DNA from: Nitrospirota bacterium | GTDB taxonomy: Bacteria; Nitrospirota; Thermodesulfovibrionia; Thermodesulfovibrionales; JdFR-85 | Reading direction: 5' to 3' | Assembly (NCBI GenBank): GCA_035873375.1 | Contig: JAYWMQ010000005.1 | Span: 1-51,293 of the forward strand | DNA length: 51,293 nt | In this document: positions 36,316-45,604 of the stretch, one piece after another | Position numbering within the stretch: the first letter of the stretch is position 1 | Layout of the letters: each line of letters opens with the position of its first letter | Made by a program: the position numbers and the translations under genes | The notes under the pieces: model-generated | Told to the model about the DNA's origin: nothing | Databases searched by the model: none | Seen by the model: only the letters and a program-made list of their open reading frames with translations

Positions 36316-37431
36316 ATGAAAAAAAAGAACATCAAAAAAGATCCTATATGTAATATGGACGTCAATGCAAAGAATGCCATTACAACGGAATGTGACGGTG
36401 TGATCTACTATTTCTGTTCCGAAGGGTGCAGGGAGAGGTTTCTGAATGAAAGGGTTTGCAAGCTTCCGCGTACATCCTATGACCTCATAATTATTGGAGG
36501 CGGGCCTGCGGGCCTGACAGCGGCAGTATATGCAGCAACACTGAAGATGGAGGCATTTCTTATCACCCGGGACCTTGGCGGGCAGGCCGTTGACAGCACA
36601 AAGATTGAAAATTATATGGGTTTTGACTTTATAACAGGTCCCGAACTTATAAAAAAGTTCAGGGATCAGCTTATCGATTCCCACTATATTGACCATCTCA
36701 TGAGTGATGTTGAGGAGATAGAGCCTGTTGAAGGCGGGTTTAATGTTACTACATCAGAGCTCAAGAAGTACTTCACAAAGACCCTGCTTATTGCTACGGG
36801 GATGACAAGAAGGAGTCTGAAAGTGCCGGGTGAGGAGGAGTTTCAGAGAAAAGGCGTCTTTTACGGGAATGTCCAGGATATCTCGCTTGTACAGGGAGAA
36901 GACGTGGCAGTAATCGGTGGTGGAAACTCGGCAATGCAGATCGTTGAAAACCTGCATACCGTTGCCAGGAATATATATATTATTTCCGATACCAAGCTCT
37001 CGGCAGACCCTGTGATAATCGAAAGGATTAACCGTTACAGAAACGCCCATAAAAAGGGACCCTTCTCCGCCATTTATCCAATCCGTTATTACGAGGGATA
37101 CAAGGTTGTTGAATTTTCAGGAAAGAAGACACTATCCAACATAACGATCAGAAAGATAGCCGAGAAGGAAACGCTTGATTTGCCTGTCAAGGGCGTATTT
37201 ATTGCGATAGGGTTACAGCCAAATTCCTCGATCGTCTCTGATCTTGTTGAACTTAATAACAGGGGCGAGATTGAAATAAAGCCTGACTGCTCAACTTCCT
37301 GTCCGGGTATATTTGCCGCCGGAGATATTACAAATGCCTTTGGCAAGCGGATAATTATTGCCTCCGGCGAAGGGGCAAAGGCGGCCCTGGCAGCAAGGCA
37401 GTACATACTTGACCTCAGGAAGGCCGGCTAA
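36316..37431 (+). CDS. YHS domain fused to a thioredoxin-reductase-like flavoprotein lacking the CXXC pair
   Basis: A 371-residue fusion. Residues 8-45 form a YHS metal-binding domain with Cys12, Cys34 and Cys38 (KDPICNMD and YYFCSEGC). From residue 55 the chain is a class II pyridine-nucleotide oxidoreductase: FAD loop GGGPAG (61-66), NAD(P) loop GGGNSA (201-206) and C-terminal IFAAGDI. In true thioredoxin reductase a CATC pair precedes the NADPH loop; here the same place reads FYGNVQD (182-188), so the disulfide centre is absent. AAGGAGGAG precedes the ATG. It may be a reductase handling a metal delivered by its own YHS domain (inference). Confidence 0.85.
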   Translation: MKKKNIKKDPICNMDVNAKNAITTECDGVIYYFCSEGCRERFLNERVCKLPRTSYDLIIIGGGPAGLTAAVYAATLKMEAFLITRDLGGQAVDSTKIENYMGFDFITGPELIKKFRDQLIDSHYIDHLMSDVEEIEPVEGGFNVTTSELKKYFTKTLLIATGMTRRSLKVPGEEEFQRKGVFYGNVQDISLVQGEDVAVIGGGNSAMQIVENLHTVARNIYIISDTKLSADPVIIERINRYRNAHKKGPFSAIYPIRYYEGYKVVEFSGKKTLSNITIRKIAEKETLDLPVKGVFIAIGLQPNSSIVSDLVELNNRGEIEIKPDCSTSCPGIFAAGDITNAFGKRIIIASGEGAKAALAARQYILDLRKAG

Positions 37432-37513
37432 AGTGATGCCGGGCATCCCTATGATGTACCCTGCTTGCAAATAGCAGGTAAAAGCAAAGGAAGACAACCA
37501 AGGAGATACTCTT

Positions 37514-38530
37514 ATGTCAGAATTACGGCAGGATCCGACTACCAACGACTGGGTTATCATAGCTAAAGAACGGGCAAAACGGCCCCATGAGTTTAAAAAA
37601 GACAATATAACCAGGCCTTACTTTCCGGCCCACAGCGAGAGCTGTCCATTCTGTCCGGGAAATGAACACAGGACACCTGAAGCAAAGGTTGTTTATGGAG
37701 AACCCGGCAAGTGGAAAACGCGTGTTGTACCAAACAAGTTTGCAGCATTAACGCATGAGGGTAATGCTGTAAGAGAGGAGTGGAAACTTTTCAGAAAGAG
37801 CCCTGGATACGGCAACCATGAGGTCATTATCGAAACACCGCGGCATGACAATTTTATCCCTTTCATGAATGATATAGACGTAGAAGGACTCATCAGGGTA
37901 TACAGGGACAGGTACCATGCCCTGAAAAAAGACCCTGCGATCAGAACGGTTATTATCCTTAAAAACCATGGCCGGGGGGCGGGAACATCCCTTGAGCATC
38001 CACACTCTCAGGTTGTTGCATCCCCGATAGTCCCGCCATTTGTTCGCAGGCGGTATGAGATAGCCATACAGCATTACGACAACACAGGGCGTTGCATCTA
38101 TTGCGATCTGCGGGAGAATGAGCTTGAGGCATCAGAGAGGATTGTGGCTGAAACAGATTATTTTGTTGTAATACACCCCTTTGCGTCACGTTATCCTTTT
38201 GAGACATGGCTTATGCCAAAGGTGCATAACTCATCTTTCGGGAACATCTCGGACGAGGAAATAAAAGACCTCTCACGTGTCCTGAAAGACGTTCTGATGA
38301 AACTCTATGCCAGCCTTGAAAACCCGGATTACAACCTGGTTATTCATACGGCCCCTGTGGATGACGAACATAAATCGTATTTTCTCTGGCACATTCAGAT
38401 AATCCCGCGCCTCACCCTGGCAGCAGGGTTTGAGCTGGGTTCAGGTATATCTATCAACGTTGCGCTGCCGGAGGAGACCGCAGCATTCATCAGAGATTTC
38501 GAGGTTAAAGATTCGGGGTTGTTGGAATGA
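37514..38530 (+). CDS. galT: Galactose-1-phosphate uridylyltransferase family protein
   Basis: A 338-residue GalT-fold (HIT superfamily) enzyme. Zinc-type Cys pair C44-x2-C47 (SCPFCPGN), the NKFAAL strand, GYGNHEVIIETPRH, the active-site triad in SLEHPHSQ (H162 and H164), and the C-terminal pseudo-repeat with FLWHIQIIPR are visible. HPHSQ instead of the E. coli HPHGQ is seen in archaeal and thermophile-type members, some of which use ADP- or UDP-glucose. It catalyses nucleotidyl transfer to or from sugar-1-phosphate. It ends in a four-base overlap with the next gene, so it is translated with it. Confidence 0.85.
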   Translation: MSELRQDPTTNDWVIIAKERAKRPHEFKKDNITRPYFPAHSESCPFCPGNEHRTPEAKVVYGEPGKWKTRVVPNKFAALTHEGNAVREEWKLFRKSPGYGNHEVIIETPRHDNFIPFMNDIDVEGLIRVYRDRYHALKKDPAIRTVIILKNHGRGAGTSLEHPHSQVVASPIVPPFVRRRYEIAIQHYDNTGRCIYCDLRENELEASERIVAETDYFVVIHPFASRYPFETWLMPKVHNSSFGNISDEEIKDLSRVLKDVLMKLYASLENPDYNLVIHTAPVDDEHKSYFLWHIQIIPRLTLAAGFELGSGISINVALPEETAAFIRDFEVKDSGLLE

Positions 38531-39657
38531 AGGATAAAGAGAGTGTAAACATCATCGGCGCCGGTCCCGGATCACTGGTGGCAGCTATTGTCCTTCGCAG
38601 GCACGGGTTTGCCGTGAAGGTTTTTGAGATGTCGCCTGATGTCGGACACCGTCTGAGCGGGGATTTTCAGGGTGTTGAAAACTGGAGTTCTGAAAAAGAC
38701 GTTACGGAAATACTCGGGGAGATTGGAATCGGGATAAATTTCCTGTGGATGCCCTATCACGAGGGAACAGTATATGCGCCTGAAATGAACCCCGTTGAAG
38801 TAAAATCAGGCAGGCCAATCTTCTATCTTGTCAGGAGGGGCAGCATGCCCGGAACACTTGACTGGGGATTAAAGGAACAGGCATTGTCGCTGGGGGTAGA
38901 GATTATATTCAACCACCGCCTCGATAACCTTGAAGGAAAGGCCATAGTGGGAACCGGACCCAAGGGGGCTGATGCCGTTGCTGTTGGTATAACCTTTAAC
39001 ACAAAGATGCCGGATAAGGCAGTTGTGGTACTTGATGACAATATAGCCCCAAAGGGCTATGCCTATCTTCTTGTAAAGCAGGGGTATGCAACAATGGCCA
39101 CCGTCCTTTACAGGGAGTTTAAAAAAGCAGATGATTACTTTGAAAAGATGCTGGTTTTTTTCGGGGACAAGATGGATCTGGGTATCAAAAACAGGAAAAA
39201 GTTTGGAGGTTATGGAAACTTCTTTATTCGTGACAAGCAGACACGTAATGAAAAAATTTATATTGGTGAGGCTGCCGGTTTTCAGGACTGTCTCTGGGGA
39301 TTTGGGATGAGATACTCGATGTTGTCAGGCTATATAGCTGCAAAAAGCTTTATAGAGGACTCGGATTACGACCTGCTCTGGCAAAAGGAACTTAGGCCCA
39401 TGCTTGAAACATCCCTCGTTAACCGCTATCTCTTTGAAAGGATTGGCCATGCCGGTTACAGGTATCTGATTAAATGTTTTGGCCGGGGTGATCCCGCAAA
39501 AGTTCTCAAAAAACATTACAACCCTTCTTTTTTAAAGAATCTTCTGCTTCCACTTGCAAAAAGGAGATATGAAAGCAGGGTCAGGGACCTGAGCTGCAGC
39601 CGTAAAGACTGCACATGTGTATGGTGCAGGTGCGGAACAAAAAAGGTGTGTCCATAA
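38527..39657 (+). CDS. FAD-dependent oxidoreductase (geranylgeranyl-reductase-like) with Cys-rich tail
   Basis: A 376-residue flavoprotein of the GGR/FixC type: FAD-binding IIGAGPGSLVAAIVLRRHG (G11, G13, G15), a VFEMSPDVG acidic strand, and the C-terminal GEAAGFQDCLWGFGMRYSML segment that contacts the flavin. The last 20 residues contain six Cys (three CxC/CxxC-like spacings), unlike the usual family end, and could bind metal or Fe-S. Its substrate is unknown. It overlaps galT by four bases and the EgtD-like gene by one base, and so belongs to the same operon. Confidence 0.82.
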   Translation: MKDKESVNIIGAGPGSLVAAIVLRRHGFAVKVFEMSPDVGHRLSGDFQGVENWSSEKDVTEILGEIGIGINFLWMPYHEGTVYAPEMNPVEVKSGRPIFYLVRRGSMPGTLDWGLKEQALSLGVEIIFNHRLDNLEGKAIVGTGPKGADAVAVGITFNTKMPDKAVVVLDDNIAPKGYAYLLVKQGYATMATVLYREFKKADDYFEKMLVFFGDKMDLGIKNRKKFGGYGNFFIRDKQTRNEKIYIGEAAGFQDCLWGFGMRYSMLSGYIAAKSFIEDSDYDLLWQKELRPMLETSLVNRYLFERIGHAGYRYLIKCFGRGDPAKVLKKHYNPSFLKNLLLPLAKRRYESRVRDLSCSRKDCTCVWCRCGTKKVCP

Positions 39658-40631
39658 TGGAGACTGTAAATTATATAAATCCTACATATCATGACGATTT
39701 AAAAGAGGATGTCCTGTCCGGCTTGACAGCACCACAAAAGTTTATTCCCAGCAAATACTTTTACGATGCCCGGGGCTCAGACCTCTTTGAAAAGATTTGC
39801 TGTTTGCCCGAGTACTATCCAACACGTACGGAGCTGTCTATATTAAAGAGCGCTGCTCCGTCTATAATGCATTATTTCACGGATGGTGATATTGTTGAGT
39901 TGGGGGCAGGCGCAAACTGGAAGATCAGGACGCTGCTGGATATTGTCCCGAAAAACAAATTATCAAACATGCGGTATGTGCCTGTGGATGTCAGTGAGGC
40001 AGCCCTGGAGGCGTCAACTGAAGAATTACTGAGGATGTATCCCGAACTGAATCTGCTCGGTATAGTTGCCGATTTTACCAGACATATGGAGATGATACCT
40101 CATGGCCGGGAGAAACTGTTCGTCTTTTTTGGCAGCACCATAGGTAATTTCAAGGAAGATGAGCGAGACCTTTTCCTGAAAAATGTTGCCGGCTCCATGG
40201 GGGAGGGGGACCGTTTTCTGCTCGGGATTGACATGTTGAAGCCTCGGGACATATTGGAACGCGCCTATAACGACTCCTCGGGCGTTACGGCAGAATTCAA
40301 CAAAAACATTCTTAATGTTTTAAACAGGGAGCTGGGGGCTGATTTTGATTTAGACCACTTTGATCACCGTGCAGTCTTTAATACAGAAAAAGAACGGATA
40401 GAGATGTATCTGCAGGCTAACGTTGATGTGGCTGCAGAGATAGGTTCCCTCGGCTTAACTGTCAAGCTGGAGGAGGGTGAACGCATTCTCACCGAGGTTT
40501 GCAGGAAATTCACTAAAGGCAGTGTGGACCGGATGGCCTTCAATGCCGGGCTGAATGTCAGTAAATGGTTTTCAGATCCAAAAGGTTGGTTTTCCCTTGT
40601 AGAGATGGAAAGCGGGAATAAAGGAGGGTAA
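39657..40631 (+). CDS. egtD: EgtD-type histidine N-alpha-methyltransferase
   Basis: A 324-residue SAM-dependent methyltransferase of the EgtD family. Signature stretch IPSKYFYDARGSDLFEKIC followed by LPEYYPTRTE (32-59), the SAM loop ELGAGANWK (81-89), YVPVDVSEAAL, FFGSTIGNF and LLGIDMLK are present. EgtD makes hercynine, the betaine of histidine, in ergothioneine synthesis; no EgtB is in the window. I use the ATG at 39657, which overlaps the upstream TAA and has AAGGTG before it; an earlier ATG at 39615 lies inside the previous gene. Its setting next to copper genes is unusual. Confidence 0.9.
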   Translation: METVNYINPTYHDDLKEDVLSGLTAPQKFIPSKYFYDARGSDLFEKICCLPEYYPTRTELSILKSAAPSIMHYFTDGDIVELGAGANWKIRTLLDIVPKNKLSNMRYVPVDVSEAALEASTEELLRMYPELNLLGIVADFTRHMEMIPHGREKLFVFFGSTIGNFKEDERDLFLKNVAGSMGEGDRFLLGIDMLKPRDILERAYNDSSGVTAEFNKNILNVLNRELGADFDLDHFDHRAVFNTEKERIEMYLQANVDVAAEIGSLGLTVKLEEGERILTEVCRKFTKGSVDRMAFNAGLNVSKWFSDPKGWFSLVEMESGNKGG

Positions 40632-40634
40632 GTT

Positions 40635-40814
40635 ATGGAATGGGTCAGGGCAAACTGGTTCTGGATAATACTCTTTGCGGTATTTATCGGAATACACCTC
40701 TTTGGTCACGGAGGTGCGCATGGGGGCCATGGAGGGAAAAAAGAGGGGGATGAACACAAAGGACATGCCGCCGGTTCACAGGCAAAAAAGGAAGGGGGTG
40801 GAGGATGCCATTAA
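40635..40814 (+). CDS. Small membrane protein with His/Gly-rich tail
   Basis: A 59-residue protein too short for most gene callers: ATG at 40635 with AAGGAGGG upstream, TAA ending at 40814. One transmembrane helix (WVRANWFWIILFAVFIGIHL, about 3-22) is followed by a soluble tail rich in His, Gly and Lys that ends in Cys-His. Such DUF2933-like peptides accompany heavy-metal transporters, and the tail probably binds copper or another soft metal (inference). Its stop overlaps the next gene by ten bases. Confidence 0.75.
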   Translation: MEWVRANWFWIILFAVFIGIHLFGHGGAHGGHGGKKEGDEHKGHAAGSQAKKEGGGGCH

Positions 40815-41074
40815 ATATAAGAGTGGTCAGCTGGTCTCTGGGTATCTTTACGGCAATTTCATTCACCCTCTGTGTCCTTTACGGATTGATAGTTCCCAAA
40901 AGCCTGCACGGAATGGCGATGTTTCTTGAGGCAATGCTTCCTGCTTTCAAGTGGCTGACTTTTGGTGGATTCATTCTCGGTCTTGTTGAGAGCTTTCTTT
41001 ACGGAATATATACCGGAGTTGTCTTTGTACCGGTATATAATTTTATTAACCGCAGGTGGGGAGCAGGAGGTTAG
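40805..41074 (+). CDS. DUF5676 family membrane protein
   Basis: An 89-residue protein with two transmembrane helices (about 8-28 and 48-75). The order [35 protein letters not shown] and [14 protein letters not shown] matches DUF5676 proteins, which often sit in copper/heavy-metal operons between transporter and accessory genes. The first ATG overlaps the previous gene by ten bases. The role in metal handling is unknown. Confidence 0.82.
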   Translation: MPLNIRVVSWSLGIFTAISFTLCVLYGLIVPKSLHGMAMFLEAMLPAFKWLTFGGFILGLVESFLYGIYTGVVFVPVYNFINRRWGAGG

Positions 41075-41078
41075 AGAG

Positions 41079-43565
41079 ATGAAACAGGCAATTGTCCCGT
41101 CAGCTACAACCGGGGTAAGTGGAGAACATAAAGGAGAGGTCAGGATTGAGCTGCCTATAACAGGAATGACGTGTGCCTCCTGTACGGCAACGATAGAGAA
41201 AGCGCTGGCCTTAATAACCGGCGTCAGTCAGGCAAATGTCAATTTTGCCTCTCAGAAGGCATTTGTCTCATATGATCCCGACCGTGTCCGGATAAGGCAG
41301 ATTATCAAGGTAATCAAGGATAGCGGGTACGATGTCGGCTCGGAAAAGGTCACCCTGAAGATCAGCGGGATGACATGTGCCTCCTGTGTCAGGAAGATCG
41401 AGGATGCCTTAAAGGGGTCGCGCGGGGTCATTTGGGCAGAGGTAAACCTTGGCTCCGAAAGTGCTGCTATCGAATATCTGCCTTCAATGACGGATATGAA
41501 ATCACTGAAAAAAACCATAGAATCCGTTGGGTACAAGACTGGGACTGAAGAGTCGCAGTCTAAAGAGGAGGACTCAAAAGCACGGGAATACAGGTCACTT
41601 ATCAGGCGGTTCATGGTTGCCGCTATTATATCCCTGCCCGTAATCGTGGTCAGCTACCCCAAATTCTTCCCGGTGCTCAAGGATATGGACATGGATACTT
41701 TGAGGCTGCTCTGGATAGGTGCGAGTATTCTTACCGTACCTGCCCTTATCTATTCCGGAAGCAGTTTTTTCAAGGGTGCAGTTGCAGCCTTCAGACACCG
41801 CTCTGCTGACATGAATACATTAATCGCTCTCGGCACAGGAATGGCCTGGCTCTTTTCGACCGTTGTGGTCCTCTTTCCCAGGCTCTTTCCCGAGAATGCC
41901 CGGGAGCCTTATTTCGACGTTGTCTCTGTGGTTATCGCCCTGGTAGTGCTGGGCCAGGCTTTGGAGCTGAGGGCCAAGGGCAGGACATCAGAGGCCATAA
42001 AGAAATTAATGGGACTCCAGGCCAAGACAGCACGGGTAGTAAGGAACGGCAACGAGATGGACATTCCGATAGAGGAAGTCCTGGTTGGTGACAAGGTGAT
42101 AGTACGTCCAGGGGAGAAGATACCCGTAGACGGAGTGCTTGTTGAGGGACGATCAAGCGTGGATGAATCCATGCTCACCGGGGAGCCCCTGCCTGCTGAG
42201 AAGCAGGAGGGGGATGAGGTTATAGGCGGAACAATCAACAAGACAGGGGCATTTAAGTTTAAGGCCACAAAAGTCGGAAAAGACACGGCCCTTGCCCAGA
42301 TTATCAAGATGGTGCAGGAGGCACAGGGCTCCAAGGCCCCTATACAGAAACTGGCCGATACAGTCAGCGGATACTTTGTTCCTGCGGTGATGGTTATAGC
42401 AGTGACGAGTTTTGTTTTATGGTATGACCTTGGCCCCGAACCGCGTATCATCCTGGCATTGCTCGGGGCGGTGACTACATTGATAGTGGCATGTCCATGC
42501 GCACTCGGTCTTGCAACACCGACTTCGTTGATGATAGGGGTCGGAAAGGCTGCAGAAAACGGGATACTGATAAGAAACGGTGAGGCCATACAGGTTGCTT
42601 CCGCACTTGACACCGTGGTGCTTGACAAGACAGGCACCATCACCATCGGGAAGCCGGCGCTTACGGATGTGATAGTTACAGGAGAAGCCAATGAGAAGGA
42701 TGTTGTCAGGTTTGCGGCAGCCCTTGAGAAGAACTCCGAGCATCCACTGGCAGAGGCGATACTTCAGGGGGCCAAAATCCGGGACATTGTCCCCTCTGAT
42801 CCGGAAGACTTCAAGGCCATACCCGGACACGGGGTAGAAGGCATTGTGGACGGGCACCGGATAAACCTTGGCAACAGAAAACTTATGGACAGGATCGGGG
42901 CTGACCTCGGTGTTCTTGAAAAAGATTCTCATACGCTTGCCGATGAAGGAAAAACCCCTATCTTTATTTCCATTGACGGCAAGGCTGCCGGCGTCATAGC
43001 AGTCTCTGATCCCCTGAAGGAGGATTCCATCGAGGCAATACAGGGGTTGAAAAAGCTGGGGGTAGATGTGGTCATGATAACAGGTGACAACAGGCGGACC
43101 GCAGAGGCCATAGCCAAGAGAGTGGGGATTGAGCGGGTGCTTGCAGAAGTCCTGCCTGAAGACAAGGCAAGGGAGGTACAGAAACTGCAACTGGAAGGCA
43201 GAAAGGTCGCCTTTGTAGGTGACGGGATCAATGATGCCCCCGCACTTGCCCGTGCGGATGTGGGAATGGCGATCGGTACCGGTACGGATGTGGCGATAGA
43301 AGCATCAGACATAACCCTTATCAAGGGCTCGCTCCTGGGAATACAGGCGGCATTCAGTATCTCAAAGGCCACGATGAAGAACGTAAGGGAAAACCTCTTT
43401 GGCGCCTTTTTCTACAACACAGCGCTCATTCCCGTAGCTGCGGGAATTCTTTACCCCCTGTGGGGTATTACCATGAATCCCATCCTTGCAGGTGCAGCCA
43501 TGGCCATGAGTTCTCTGACTGTTGTGACTAATGCAAACAGACTCAGATTTTTGAAGGTGAGGTGA
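41079..43565 (+). CDS. copA: Copper-translocating P1B-type ATPase
   Basis: An 828-residue heavy-metal ATPase starting at ATG 41079 (GCAGGAGG upstream; a longer frame would begin inside DUF5676). Two HMA domains have GMTCASC (C32/C35 and C100/C103). Eight membrane helices enclose the actuator motif TGE, and the transport site is Cys472-Pro-Cys474. The phosphorylation motif DKTGT begins at Asp516, and TGD and GDGINDAP complete the hinge. The CPC motif and two CxxC sites make it a Cu(I) exporter (CopA). It lies in the copper module with DUF5676, cupredoxin and YHS genes. Confidence 0.96.
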   Translation: MKQAIVPSATTGVSGEHKGEVRIELPITGMTCASCTATIEKALALITGVSQANVNFASQKAFVSYDPDRVRIRQIIKVIKDSGYDVGSEKVTLKISGMTCASCVRKIEDALKGSRGVIWAEVNLGSESAAIEYLPSMTDMKSLKKTIESVGYKTGTEESQSKEEDSKAREYRSLIRRFMVAAIISLPVIVVSYPKFFPVLKDMDMDTLRLLWIGASILTVPALIYSGSSFFKGAVAAFRHRSADMNTLIALGTGMAWLFSTVVVLFPRLFPENAREPYFDVVSVVIALVVLGQALELRAKGRTSEAIKKLMGLQAKTARVVRNGNEMDIPIEEVLVGDKVIVRPGEKIPVDGVLVEGRSSVDESMLTGEPLPAEKQEGDEVIGGTINKTGAFKFKATKVGKDTALAQIIKMVQEAQGSKAPIQKLADTVSGYFVPAVMVIAVTSFVLWYDLGPEPRIILALLGAVTTLIVACPCALGLATPTSLMIGVGKAAENGILIRNGEAIQVASALDTVVLDKTGTITIGKPALTDVIVTGEANEKDVVRFAAALEKNSEHPLAEAILQGAKIRDIVPSDPEDFKAIPGHGVEGIVDGHRINLGNRKLMDRIGADLGVLEKDSHTLADEGKTPIFISIDGKAAGVIAVSDPLKEDSIEAIQGLKKLGVDVVMITGDNRRTAEAIAKRVGIERVLAEVLPEDKAREVQKLQLEGRKVAFVGDGINDAPALARADVGMAIGTGTDVAIEASDITLIKGSLLGIQAAFSISKATMKNVRENLFGAFFYNTALIPVAAGILYPLWGITMNPILAGAAMAMSSLTVVTNANRLRFLKVR

Positions 43566-43568
43566 GAT

Positions 43569-43940
43569 ATGGATAAAATAATTGTAACAGCAGCAGGTAT
43601 TTTTACCATAGGATGGGTCATCTGGTTCTTTCTGTTTTCCAAAAAAAAGGAGTACAGGGCAGCAGTATCATCAGGTGTTCAGGAAGTAAGCATAAAAGTG
43701 AAAGGAGGGTACACCCCGGACTTGATAGTTGCAAAGGCAGGAAAACCCCTCAGGCTGCTCTTTACACGGGAGGAAGAGGCATCCTGTACGGAGATGGTTG
43801 TTTTCGGGGCTTTTAACAAGTCAGCAAAACTACCCCCTTATAAGGAGGTAGCGGTAGAGTTGTTGCCGGAGAAGCCCGGAGAGTATGACTTCTCCTGTCA
43901 GATGGGTATGATCAGAGGTAAACTCATAGTTGAAGAATAA
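43569..43940 (+). CDS. Membrane-anchored cupredoxin-domain protein
   Basis: A 123-residue protein with an N-terminal transmembrane anchor (about 4-23) and a cupredoxin-like EfeO-type domain. Copper ligands are suggested by CTEM (C73, M76) and CQMGM (C110, M112, M114), set between strands typical of small blue-copper folds. It may bind or deliver copper on the periplasmic side of CopA (inference). Its start lies three bases after the copA stop. Confidence 0.82.
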   Translation: MDKIIVTAAGIFTIGWVIWFFLFSKKKEYRAAVSSGVQEVSIKVKGGYTPDLIVAKAGKPLRLLFTREEEASCTEMVVFGAFNKSAKLPPYKEVAVELLPEKPGEYDFSCQMGMIRGKLIVEE

Positions 43941-43958
43941 CAAAGGAGGTAATACATT

Positions 43959-44114
43959 ATGCATAGAGACCCGGTTTGTGGAAGGAAGATGAATCCCAAC
44001 AAGGCCCACATCACAATTGAGCACGGGGGCAGGAAATATTATCTCTGCTGCCCCTTGTGTCAGGCAGAGTTCGAAAAGAATCCTGAAAAGTATATAAAGC
44101 AGGAAAAAGACTGA
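43959..44114 (+). CDS. YHS domain protein, 51 aa
   Basis: A short YHS protein: DPVCGRKM (Cys7), then Cys30, Cys31 and Cys34 in YYLCCPLC, and a C-terminal helix with NPEKY. YHS domains bind metals and commonly partner with CopA and heavy-metal reductases. AAAGGAGG stands just upstream of the ATG at 43959. The same domain is fused to the flavoprotein at 36316, so the two ends of the region may share a metal-handling role. Confidence 0.85.
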   Translation: MHRDPVCGRKMNPNKAHITIEHGGRKYYLCCPLCQAEFEKNPEKYIKQEKD

Positions 44115-44316
44115 GTACGGAGTCTGAACGGGTCTGCCCCCTTGCAGGATTTAGTATGCAGGAAGGTGAAGGGGCAGGCCTGCAGATTTACATGTAGTGG
44201 ATACTTTGTTAGTCCCGGCAATAAAATAGTTTGTTATGCACCGTGCATTGGGGGGAATCCGGAACCCCGGCTGTTTTCCAGGCGAAATCCCCCCGATATT
44301 CATGTTATAGTATTAC
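44115..44316. other. Structured intergenic segment between YHS gene and Endonuclease Q
   Basis: It contains TGCCCC(C)TT/AAGGGGCA arms (44135-44143 and 44169-44176) and a second pair GGGGGGA (44250-44256) with TCCCCCC (44288-44294). No T-run follows either stem. They could be a terminator-like structure for the copper operon or a leader of the next gene; no known riboswitch consensus was recognised. Confidence 0.4.
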
Positions 44317-45588
44317 ATGCGTTTTGTTGCAGACCTGCATATTCATTCAAAACATTCGAGGGCAACCAGCAGGGAGATGTCCCCTGAGAGGCTCTGGAAG
44401 TGGGCGCAATTAAAGGGTATCACCGTTATCGGCACAGGTGATTTTACGCATCCAAAATGGCTTGACGAGCTGCAGGAGAAGCTTGAACCGGCAGAAAACG
44501 GCCTCTTCAGGCTTAAAGAGGAGTTCAGGACAGATGACGTTCCTGACTCCTGCAGGGCAGACGTCCTGTTTCTCCTCTCTGCCGAGATAAGCTGCATTTA
44601 CGGTAAAGGCGGCAGGACACGGAAGATACATTCCATTATATTTGTCCCTGACTTTAGTGCTGCAGCAAGAATAAACACCGCCCTGTCAAAGATAGGAAAC
44701 CTTAATGCCGATGGAAGACCGATACTCGGGCTGGATGCAAGAAAACTCCTGAAGATCGTAATGGATGCATCCGCTGATGCCATGCTCGTCCCTGCCCATG
44801 CATGGACCCCCCACTTCTCAGTCTTCGGCGCAATGTCCGGCTTTGACTCTCTCGAAGAATGCTTTGAGGAGTTGACCCCGCATATTCATGCCATAGAGAC
44901 CGGGCTTTCCTCAGACCCCCGGATGAACCGGCGGCTTTCACAGCTTGACGGTATAACCCTCATATCCAATTCCGATGCCCATTCACCCGCGAAAATCGGT
45001 CGTGAGGCCAATATCTTCGACACAGACGTCTCCTACAAATCCATAATGGAAGCCATCAGAACAAAAAAGGGGTTTTCAGGAACCATAGAGTTCTTTCCTG
45101 AAGAGGGGAAATATCATTATGACGGTCACAGGGTTTGCCGTGTGAGTCTCTCCCCGAAGGAGACAATAAAGTATAACTACCTCTGCCCTGTATGCGGTAA
45201 AAGGGTGACGGTAGGGGTAATGCACAGGGTTGAAAAACTTGCAGACAGGGAAGACGGTTTTGGCCTGTCAGGCTCACCGGGCTTCCACTCCATCATCCCC
45301 CTGCCGGAGATTATATCCGAGACCGTAAAGGTCGGTGTTAACAGCAAGAGGGTGAATAAGGAATATTTCAGCATCCTGGAGAGCCTCGGCAATGAATTCA
45401 GGATCCTTATGGAGACATCTCTTGAGGATATCGGAATGGCTGGCTCACCCCTTCTTCGGGAGGCAATCTCGAGAGTACGCTCGGGAGATGTTTATATTGC
45501 TCCCGGATTTGATGGCGAGTTCGGGAAAATAAGGATTTTTGAGAAGGTCGAGAGGGAAGAGATTAAGGGACAGAACATGCTTTTTTGA
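44317..45588 (+). CDS. Endonuclease Q family PHP-domain nuclease
   Basis: A 423-residue protein with a PHP metal site at the N-terminus (DLHIHSKHSRATS), GTGDFTHPKW, EISCIYGKGGR, HAWTPHFS, ETGLSSDPRMNRR and ISNSDAHSPAKIGREAN. A zinc finger, CPVCGKR with a further MHRVEKLADR helix, follows, as in EndoQ. EndoQ, known from Archaea and some bacteria, nicks DNA 5' of uracil, hypoxanthine and AP sites. This suggests a repair route for deaminated bases. It converges on yajD with a 16-base gap. Confidence 0.88.
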   Translation: MRFVADLHIHSKHSRATSREMSPERLWKWAQLKGITVIGTGDFTHPKWLDELQEKLEPAENGLFRLKEEFRTDDVPDSCRADVLFLLSAEISCIYGKGGRTRKIHSIIFVPDFSAAARINTALSKIGNLNADGRPILGLDARKLLKIVMDASADAMLVPAHAWTPHFSVFGAMSGFDSLEECFEELTPHIHAIETGLSSDPRMNRRLSQLDGITLISNSDAHSPAKIGREANIFDTDVSYKSIMEAIRTKKGFSGTIEFFPEEGKYHYDGHRVCRVSLSPKETIKYNYLCPVCGKRVTVGVMHRVEKLADREDGFGLSGSPGFHSIIPLPEIISETVKVGVNSKRVNKEYFSILESLGNEFRILMETSLEDIGMAGSPLLREAISRVRSGDVYIAPGFDGEFGKIRIFEKVEREEIKGQNMLF

Positions 45589-45604
45589 TAATGCAGATTC
45601 CGGC

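Noticed and set aside
39615-39656. Upstream ATG for the EgtD-like gene
   Set aside because: It lies inside the previous gene, adds a non-family N-terminus and lacks a ribosome binding site; the TAATG overlap start is better.
41909-42691. Long minus-strand open frame opposite copA
   Set aside because: It overlaps the CPC and DKTGT region of CopA and shows no protein family features.
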